The notes under the pieces are model-generated. The model saw only the letters and a program-made list of their open reading frames with translations. It was not told the DNA's origin and did not search any database. From a bacterium (GTDB lineage Bacteria; Cyanobacteriota; Vampirovibrionia; Gastranaerophilales; Gastranaerophilaceae), in NCBI GenBank assembly GCA_017541465.1, contig JAFXYZ010000048.1:1-37186 (forward strand): a stretch of DNA of 37,186 bases, written 5' to 3'. This document shows positions 31,146 to 37,186 of this stretch, piece after piece. The first letter of the stretch is position 1. Each line of letters begins with the position of its first letter. The position numbers and the translations under genes were made by a program.

Positions 31146-32918
31146 ATGAACAGAGTTAATAAGGTAAACATAGCCTTTGGTGTAAACCCGTCTGAGAAAA
31201 ACACTCAGGCTGACTCTTCGCAGCCGTTTTATCTGAGTTCGATTTATAAAGATTTTCCGCTTACAGACAATTTTTATTCAAGATTTCAGCAGCCAAAAGA
31301 GGATATTAAAGCTAAAAATAAGCTCACCGCAAAAAGAGTTGCACTGACGGCAGGCGGTATTGTTACTGTTATGGCACTTCTGAGCGGTGGTGCTTTCAGC
31401 AGAATCTACAGAAGGTCATCCGATTTATATTCTGATTTATCCCAAAAAGTCCAGGCAAGCGAACTTTCAGGTCAGACAAAAACCTTCCTGAGTTCTGTTG
31501 AAACAGTGCTCTCACGCGGGTTTAAGAAGGTGCTTGATGTCTTTAAACTCTCCGCAAATACTGTTGCCGTAAGAGACTCGGGTGTTGATAAACTTCTCGA
31601 AAAGACAAAACCCACAAGCAGATTTGCAAACTGGTTAAGAAGAGTTTTCGGCAATATTGCAACAAACGAGCTTGACAGAAGATATGACACCGTTGAAAGG
31701 ACTATGAGACACTTCAGCGCAGAGGTTTCGGATATGGTTTCCTCTTCTCTCTCTGAGGGTGGTGAAAAGTTAGAAAAAGTTATTACCATAAAAGGAAAAA
31801 GCCAAACCTTAGGCGAATGGCTCAAAGAACTCGGTTCTGAGGTCATGACTCTCAAATCTGATTATGAAGGCGGATTTTCAAAGGATGCCAGAATTTTAAG
31901 AGAAAAATTCAGAGCAAAAGGGCTTTCAGACCTGCCTGAGCGCCAGTGGAACAAAATTGTCGGTGAAGGCGGTGTCTTTAACCTCAAAAAGTATAAAAAC
32001 TATATAACGGTTGAGCTTACAGAAGATACAAGGGAAGAACTTGCAAAAGAAATTTCTTCTGCCCGCAAACTCTTCACAAATAACGTAAAGCACGAATATA
32101 AATCAATTCGCTCCGGGTTAAGAGAACTCTCTGACATCTTAAAAATGGACGATAAAGAAGGCAGAACATGTCTTGCATATCTGCATGACGGTGCGGAAAA
32201 ATTCAGAAAGTGCCATGGCGCAACAGAAGGCGCTGACAGACAGGCTATTATTAAAGAAATGGGTAAATTCCTCGATGATTTATCCTCCCGTATTACCGAA
32301 AACGGTAAATATACCCCCGATAAAGTAAATGTTATCCAAAAAGAGATAGACAGCCTTCGTGAGGTCTTAAACGAATCAGGCATGCAGGCTCAGGGTACTC
32401 TTCAGAGAATTTCGACCATACTCAAAGGGTTAAGCAGTTCGGAGCAAGCCCAGAGCATAATTTCCGAAAAAGAGTTTTCACAAATTAAAAAATCAATTCA
32501 CTCTATGACGGGCAAACTCAATTCAGCCTCTAATTTAGAGATGGATGACTATTTTATTAAAAAAGCTGAAATAAAAATCGGTTCTGCACCGACTGATATG
32601 TTCGGCTTGCTAGGTCCTGTCGGACTTGGCGCTTATGCTATTGCGCGCGGAAAGACTAAAGATGAAAAAGTCGAAGCGGCTCTGACTACGGCAATTCCTT
32701 TGATAGGCGGTATCGGAACATATATTTTTGGTACGGTCAGAATGTTCAGCGCGCCAAAGAACTTAGTGTTCTCGACTATAACCGGTGCAGCGCTCAACCT
32801 GTTAGGTCAGCAGGCTGTTAAGTTATACCGTGCTTATCAGGAAAAACAGTCTCTTGTAAAAGTCGCCCTCAGTTCCTATAAAAATTTAATCGGACAGGAT
32901 AATAAGATAAACAAATAA
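31146..32918 (+). CDS. Large helical membrane protein with N-terminal IAFG motif, function unknown
   Basis: The 590-residue protein begins MNRVNKVNIAFGVNPSEKN and has a membrane helix at about 64-84 (VALTAGGIVTVMALLSGG...). A long, charged, mostly helical middle follows (about 90-480). The C-terminal region is hydrophobic and glycine-rich (about 488-560; FGLLGPVGLGAYAIARG, IPLIGGIGTYIFG). No cysteine-based or enzymatic motif is visible. No Shine-Dalgarno precedes the start; an imperfect -10-like TAAATT lies 5 nt upstream. It could be a scaffold or injected/secreted effector-type protein, but nothing in the sequence decides this. Confidence 0.75.
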   Translation: MNRVNKVNIAFGVNPSEKNTQADSSQPFYLSSIYKDFPLTDNFYSRFQQPKEDIKAKNKLTAKRVALTAGGIVTVMALLSGGAFSRIYRRSSDLYSDLSQKVQASELSGQTKTFLSSVETVLSRGFKKVLDVFKLSANTVAVRDSGVDKLLEKTKPTSRFANWLRRVFGNIATNELDRRYDTVERTMRHFSAEVSDMVSSSLSEGGEKLEKVITIKGKSQTLGEWLKELGSEVMTLKSDYEGGFSKDARILREKFRAKGLSDLPERQWNKIVGEGGVFNLKKYKNYITVELTEDTREELAKEISSARKLFTNNVKHEYKSIRSGLRELSDILKMDDKEGRTCLAYLHDGAEKFRKCHGATEGADRQAIIKEMGKFLDDLSSRITENGKYTPDKVNVIQKEIDSLREVLNESGMQAQGTLQRISTILKGLSSSEQAQSIISEKEFSQIKKSIHSMTGKLNSASNLEMDDYFIKKAEIKIGSAPTDMFGLLGPVGLGAYAIARGKTKDEKVEAALTTAIPLIGGIGTYIFGTVRMFSAPKNLVFSTITGAALNLLGQQAVKLYRAYQEKQSLVKVALSSYKNLIGQDNKINK

Positions 32919-32928
32919 TGTAAAAATG

Positions 32929-32937
32929 TGATAAAAT
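32929..32937 (+). promoter_or_regulatory. Extended -10 promoter, predicted leaderless start for the secreted protein gene
   Basis: TGATAAAAT ends 7 nt before the ATG at 32945. No Shine-Dalgarno lies in the intervening ATTTTTT and no clear -35 box is seen. Confidence 0.55.
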
Positions 32938-32944
32938 ATTTTTT

Positions 32945-33778
32945 ATGAGGAAAATATTTTGTCTGTTAATCTTTTTATTTTTGTTTTGTTCATCGGCTCT
33001 TTCCTATGAGCTTGATACCTCTTTTGATGACGAGGTCAGAAAACAGTATAATATTGAAGAACTGAACGAGCAAAACGCGGACAGGATAAAACTTCCGAAA
33101 CTTCCGGACCTGCCTGATGATTCTGATTTTGATGTCCCTAACCCGCCAAAGGCTCAGCCTTCAAATCTTCCTTATTTCCCCGAAAACTATAAGGGCGAGG
33201 TGAAAATATTAAAGAGCGGTCTGAGGTTCTTTGTTGCAAATGCCCAGCCCTTATCCGACAGATATAAAGAAGGGAGCACCGTAACCTTTTCAAACCTTGA
33301 AGAGGTGAATTTTAACGGTATAACTATCCCTCAGGGGGCAGTGTTCAGAGGAAAAATTTCAGAGGCTCATCTTCCTCAGATGACCGGAAACGGCGGGCTT
33401 GTCAGGGTTGAAATAGATGAACTTGCGTATAAAGGAAATCTCTATAAAATATCAGCATCTGTTGTGAAAATTGACGATAAAAGAGCTTTTGGGGGCAAGG
33501 TTAAGGGAAAAAGACAGTACGTTTCAAACCTCAAAAAATCAAACAGCAGGGGGGTAAAATTCAACAGAAAAATGGTTAAGGCGGCTAAAAAAGTGGAAAG
33601 ATACCCCGTTGTCGGAATTTTGGGTGTCGTACCAAGAGCGGTCGGCGTTGTTACCTTAGGCGCAAACGGTGCAATTTCCCCTATAAGCGCATCTTTTAAA
33701 CGGGGTAAGCATGCCTTTATTCAGAAGGGAACTGTCTTTGAAATTAAATTAACCAAAGATGTAAAATTAAAAGCATGA
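32945..33778 (+). CDS. Secreted protein of unknown function
   Basis: The 277-residue protein has a Sec signal peptide (MRKIFCLLIFLFLFCSSALS, probably cleaved before YELD). An acidic/proline-rich region (about 45-75, LPKLPDLPDDSDFDVPNPPK) follows, then a beta-rich domain with GITIPQGAVFRGKISEAHLP and GLVRVEIDELAYKGNLYKI. That pattern is loosely like the TrbI/VirB10-type beta barrel, but similarity is weak. A basic segment (KVKGKRQYVSNLKKSNSRGVKFNRK, in parts) and a C-terminal FEIKLTKDVKLK strand complete it. It is probably periplasmic or outer-membrane associated. The transcript is probably leaderless. Confidence 0.75.
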   Translation: MRKIFCLLIFLFLFCSSALSYELDTSFDDEVRKQYNIEELNEQNADRIKLPKLPDLPDDSDFDVPNPPKAQPSNLPYFPENYKGEVKILKSGLRFFVANAQPLSDRYKEGSTVTFSNLEEVNFNGITIPQGAVFRGKISEAHLPQMTGNGGLVRVEIDELAYKGNLYKISASVVKIDDKRAFGGKVKGKRQYVSNLKKSNSRGVKFNRKMVKAAKKVERYPVVGILGVVPRAVGVVTLGANGAISPISASFKRGKHAFIQKGTVFEIKLTKDVKLKA

Positions 33779-33850
33779 TTTCTTGATTATCCTCTTCTTT
33801 TGTTTTATTGTTTTTTTGTAGATTTATTATTAATTTTTCAGAGGTAAAAA

Positions 33851-34948
33851 ATGCTGAGAGCGGGAATTGTAGGACTTCCAAACGTCGGTAAATCGACTTT
33901 ATTTAATGCGCTGACTTCATCATATAACGCAGAGAGCGCAAACTATCCGTTTTGCACAATAGAGCCGAATGTCGGTGTCGTTCAGGTTCCTGACGAAAGG
34001 CTTTATATATTAAAAGATTTAGTTAAAACAAATGTCGTAATTCCGACAGCTATTGAGTTTGTTGATATTGCAGGGCTTGTTAAAGGTGCAAGCAAAGGGG
34101 AAGGTTTAGGAAACCAGTTTTTGCACAATATAAGAGAAGTTGATGCTATTATTCAGGTGGTAAGGTGTTTTGATGATGAAAACACAGTCCACGTTGAAGG
34201 TAAGGTTGATCCTATCTCTGATATTGAAACCATAAACACAGAGTTGGCTCTTGCGGATATGGCATCAATCGAAAAAAGGCTCGAAAGACTCTCTAAACAG
34301 ATTAAAACAAACGATAAACAGGCTGTAATTGAATATAATGTTTTAAAGAAGATTAATGAGCTTCTTGAAAGGGCATCTTTTATTAACGTAAATGATTATT
34401 TTAAAGATGAAGAACTTGAGTTTGCAAAACATTGTCAGCTGATGAGCACAAAACCCGTAATTTATGCCGCGAATGTCTCAGAGGCTGATTTAAAGAACGG
34501 AAATGCTTATGTTGATAAGGTCAGAGAGTATGCTTCAAAGCATGGCGCCGAGGTCGTAGTTATTTCGGCTAAAATAGAAGCCGAACTTGTTGCGCTTGAT
34601 AAAGAAGAGGCAAAAGCCTATCTGAATGATTTAGGTGTTGAAAATTCAGGGATAGAGAGGATGATTAAGTCCGTTTATCACCTTTTGAACCTCAGAACTT
34701 TTATAACGGCAGGGGAAAAAGAAGTGCATGCCTGGACAATTACGGCAGGCGCAAAAGCTCCCCAGGCTGCGGGGGTAATTCATACCGATTTTGAAAAAGG
34801 GTTTATCAGAGCGGAAATCACCGCTTATGATGATTTTGTTGCCTGCGGCTCTTATGTTGCGGCAAGAGAAAAAGGTCTGACAAGACTTGAGGGAAAAGAC
34901 TATGTCGTTCAGGACGGTGATCTTGTTCACTTCAGATTTAATGTGTAG
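33851..34948 (+). CDS. ychF: Ribosome-binding ATPase YchF
   Basis: At 365 residues it is the standard length. It has the Obg-family P-loop GLPNVGKST (8-16), the switch II region DIAGLVKGASKGEGLGNQFL, and the NVSE motif in place of NKxD, typical of YchF and linked to its preference for ATP over GTP. A coiled-coil insert and a C-terminal TGS domain (EVHAWTITAGAKAPQAAG ... DGDLVHFRF) follow. It binds ribosomes and is linked to stress responses and translation quality. GAGGT lies 7 nt before the ATG. The lytic transglycosylase gene follows after 15 nt and is probably co-transcribed. Confidence 0.97.
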   Translation: MLRAGIVGLPNVGKSTLFNALTSSYNAESANYPFCTIEPNVGVVQVPDERLYILKDLVKTNVVIPTAIEFVDIAGLVKGASKGEGLGNQFLHNIREVDAIIQVVRCFDDENTVHVEGKVDPISDIETINTELALADMASIEKRLERLSKQIKTNDKQAVIEYNVLKKINELLERASFINVNDYFKDEELEFAKHCQLMSTKPVIYAANVSEADLKNGNAYVDKVREYASKHGAEVVVISAKIEAELVALDKEEAKAYLNDLGVENSGIERMIKSVYHLLNLRTFITAGEKEVHAWTITAGAKAPQAAGVIHTDFEKGFIRAEITAYDDFVACGSYVAAREKGLTRLEGKDYVVQDGDLVHFRFNV

Positions 34949-34963
34949 TTAAGAGATTTTTAA

Positions 34964-36952
34964 ATGAAAAAAGGTTTAATAAAGTTTTTAATATTTGTGG
35001 TTATAATCTGCGCGGCAGGGTATTCCGTTTTAAAGTATAACGACAAAATTTCTGCCGATAACCCCAGATTATGCAGACAGGGGATAGAGTTCTTTAATCA
35101 GGGTGATTATCAGAACGCATATTATAATTTTTCAAAGGTAAACAGGTTTTCACCGCTTCACAGTCTTGCAATTTTAAGACAGGCGCAGTGTGCGGACAGG
35201 CTTTTGAATTATGAAACCGCAGAGGAAAAATATAAAACTTTTCTTGAAATGTCGCCAAAATCGATTTTTTATTCTTCTGCTACCTATAACCTCGCAAAGG
35301 TTTTGTTCTATGAAAAGAAATATGATGAGGCAAAAGAGGTATTTTTATCTTTATATAACTCCTCCAATAAAAATGATTATTCGGTCGGTGCAAGATATTT
35401 TCTCGGGCTTATTGAAAAAAATAACGATAAAAATTTGGCGAAGAAGTATTTTCTTGAATACATAGACGGCATGCCGAACGGAAAAAATTCTCTTAACAGC
35501 GCGGAGGAACTCTCTCAGTTCGGGAATGAACTCACGGCTGATGAGGATTTCGCGGTAGGAAAAGTGTATTTTTATAATAAAAAGTTTGATAAGGCGCTTT
35601 CTTATTTCTATAAAGTTCCCATTGAAAAGTCCTGGGCATATCTTGCGGTTTCAAATATGAACCTTGATAATAAGACGATTGCGAAAAAGCAAATAGAGAC
35701 TGGTATTGAAAAATACACCTCTGATGTTGATAACGATATTCTTGAAAGAGTTTATAATCTCTATGCTGATACCTTCCCGAAACGTCCCAAACAGGAAACC
35801 TGGAGGAATATTTTAAATAAGGTTTCCGAGTTTAAGGCAAAAGGTGAGGATTTTGTTCTCTTTAAATATGCGCAGACACTGAGCGGCGAGAGTGCAATCG
35901 TTGTTTATAACAGACTTTCAAAAGATTACCCTAAGAGTGATTATGCCCCTGAGGCGATTTGGCAGGAGTTTTGGTATCACTATAACAAAAAGAACTATTC
36001 AAAAGCAAAGGCTATAGGTGAAAAGTTTTTGAAGGACTACCCTAAAAGCACAGCAGTTCCGCGTCAGATGTACTGGCTCGGAAAAATTGCCTTAAAAAAT
36101 AATGATAAACAGGCGGCTAACGGATATTTCTCAAAGATTATGAACTTTTACCCGGATAACTATTATGCCTTCAGAACCTATACCCTCTCGCATAACCTTA
36201 AAAATGCCTGGAGGGTTGACGATAACAGACAAATTCCCTCAAAACCCTATGAAATTGACTTTCCCATAAGTTATTCAAACATTGATATTAAAGATTTAAA
36301 ACTCATAAATACCCTGCTTGAGCTCGGGGATACCGAGGTTTGGGTTGAAGCTGATTTCGGGAATAAAATTGTTGAAAGCTGGTTTGCACTAAAACGCGGT
36401 CAAATTCAGCGCTCTATGGTGCTTGCAAGAGACGGCATTGAAGAAATGCCCGTTAAACCTCATTTTGACAATGTTGTTTATTTGCTGGCTTATCCTAAAT
36501 ACTTTGTTGATGATATTAATTCTTCCTCAAAAGAATTTGGGCTCAGTCCTTTTCTTGTTATGTCTTTAATAAGAGAGGAGAGTTATTTTAACCCTGAAGC
36601 AAAGAGTTCATCGGGTGCGCTCGGGCTTATGCAGTTAATGCCTATGACGGCTGATTTCGTTGCTAAAAAGTATAATCTTCCTGAGCCTTCAGGACAGAAT
36701 TTATCGGAGCCGAAATCAAATATTTCTTATGGCTGCGGCTATTTGAGATTTTTGGATGAGCATTTTAACGAAAATGATTTACTCTCTGTAATCGCTTATA
36801 ACGCAGGCAACGGCTCCGTTAAGAAGTGGGTTGAAAACGCAAAATACTCTGATTTTGATGAGTTTATAGAAAATATTCCCTATACGGAATCAAGAGACTA
36901 TATCAAAAAAGTTTACCGCTCATATTGGAATTATACGAATATTTACAGATAA
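34964..36952 (+). CDS. Slt70-like lytic transglycosylase with TPR-like repeats
   Basis: The 662-residue protein has an N-terminal membrane anchor or signal (about 5-22), a long superhelical domain of TPR-like repeats (about 35-480; for example YETAEEKYKTFLEMSPKS, YDEAKEVFLSLYN) and a C-terminal SLT domain. The catalytic glutamate lies in LIREESYFNPEAKSSSGALG, followed by LMQLMP and the VIAYNAGNGSV substrate motif. It cleaves peptidoglycan glycan strands with 1,6-anhydro ring formation, in wall turnover or in making room for envelope machines such as pili. The family is clear; it is slightly longer than E. coli Slt70. AAGAGA is its ribosome-binding site. Confidence 0.94.
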   Translation: MKKGLIKFLIFVVIICAAGYSVLKYNDKISADNPRLCRQGIEFFNQGDYQNAYYNFSKVNRFSPLHSLAILRQAQCADRLLNYETAEEKYKTFLEMSPKSIFYSSATYNLAKVLFYEKKYDEAKEVFLSLYNSSNKNDYSVGARYFLGLIEKNNDKNLAKKYFLEYIDGMPNGKNSLNSAEELSQFGNELTADEDFAVGKVYFYNKKFDKALSYFYKVPIEKSWAYLAVSNMNLDNKTIAKKQIETGIEKYTSDVDNDILERVYNLYADTFPKRPKQETWRNILNKVSEFKAKGEDFVLFKYAQTLSGESAIVVYNRLSKDYPKSDYAPEAIWQEFWYHYNKKNYSKAKAIGEKFLKDYPKSTAVPRQMYWLGKIALKNNDKQAANGYFSKIMNFYPDNYYAFRTYTLSHNLKNAWRVDDNRQIPSKPYEIDFPISYSNIDIKDLKLINTLLELGDTEVWVEADFGNKIVESWFALKRGQIQRSMVLARDGIEEMPVKPHFDNVVYLLAYPKYFVDDINSSSKEFGLSPFLVMSLIREESYFNPEAKSSSGALGLMQLMPMTADFVAKKYNLPEPSGQNLSEPKSNISYGCGYLRFLDEHFNENDLLSVIAYNAGNGSVKKWVENAKYSDFDEFIENIPYTESRDYIKKVYRSYWNYTNIYR

Positions 36953-36963
36953 CATTATAGTAG

Positions 36964-37018
36964 GGTAGACTTTAGTCTACCGATTATAAAAACGTAAGTT
37001 GGGCATTCCTGCCCAACA
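36964..37018. repeat. Two hairpin repeats after the transglycosylase gene
   Basis: GGTAGACT-TT-AGTCTACC (36964-36981) is a perfect 8-bp inverted repeat starting 11 nt after the stop. GTTGGGCA-TTCC-TGCCCAAC (36998-37017) is a second, within the 26-bp block (36993-37018) identical to 720-745. Neither is followed by a T-run. Confidence 0.8.
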
Positions 37019-37045
37019 CTAAAAATGTTAAAAATTTACAAAATT

Positions 37046-37186
37046 GGGAGCGGATTTTGGCTAGGGCGGAGTCGAGGACAGAATGTCCGAGCGAGCCCGT
37101 GTGTTCGAGAAAATTGTCGGAGCGATTGAAAATCGAAGATTTTCAAAAGCGGAGTACTCAATTTTCGAGTTGCCAATAATCCAAGA
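37046..37186. repeat. Copy of the long dispersed repeat, cut by the window edge
   Basis: It begins GGGAGCGGATTTT and ends AATCCAAGA at the window edge, both matching the element at 3119-3259, but the middle differs. It contains internal palindromes such as GAAAATC-GAA-GATTTTC. No gene is supported here. Confidence 0.6.

Overview
The window looks like chromosome from an uncultured, low-GC, diderm gut bacterium related to Cyanobacteria, most likely Candidatus Gastranaerophilales (Melainabacteria/Vampirovibrionia). The pointers are prepilins with a GFTLAEVLITLVIIGVIAAITVPTL leader-helix style, a DUF1822 domain (a family I know from cyanobacteria), an LPS-type heptosyltransferase and AT-rich intergenic DNA carrying short palindromic repeats. 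This assignment is inference; there is no rRNA in the window to settle it.

Layout. 1-4200: the end of a type IV pilin-like gene whose leader is encoded by a palindromic repeat, a thioredoxin/CcdA thiol-redox pair, a hidden 56-residue gene, a radical SAM enzyme, a DUF486 membrane protein, a hidden 50-residue membrane peptide with its own terminator, and two repeat-rich gaps. 4200-10000: two tandem secreted paralogues, a small acidic protein, a GAF-GGDEF-HD-GYP protein with a damaged HD motif, a GT9 heptosyltransferase and a small basic protein. 10000-21960: a second prepilin whose start codon is separated from its reading frame by a C9 tract, then housekeeping genes (uvrB, ftsH, tlyA, tatD), a 5'-nucleotidase-like phosphoesterase, membrane proteins and an FAD oxidoreductase. 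21960-28460: a three-gene minus-strand operon encoding an anti-sigma-like DUF1822/zinc-finger/TonB-C membrane protein, a sigma-70-like factor and a 1307-residue zinc-ribbon/STAND ATPase/TPR protein. 28700-37186: unknown membrane proteins with a short N-terminal F-G type motif, a phosphohexomutase, a secreted protein, ychF, a lytic transglycosylase and more repeats.

The most notable items are: (i) the sigma / anti-sigma / STAND operon, a plausible undescribed envelope-to-transcription signalling module; (ii) the poly-C tract that looks like an ON/OFF switch for a pilin, with a large dyad over its promoter; (iii) four genes whose extended -10 box lies only 6-7 nt before the start codon and which lack a Shine-Dalgarno, predicting leaderless mRNAs; (iv) a palindromic repeat found both as a prepilin leader and as an intergenic hairpin; and (v) unrelated proteins sharing a short N-terminal VSFG/VSFK/IAFG motif.

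No tRNA, rRNA, CRISPR array, insertion sequence or prophage gene was recognised.
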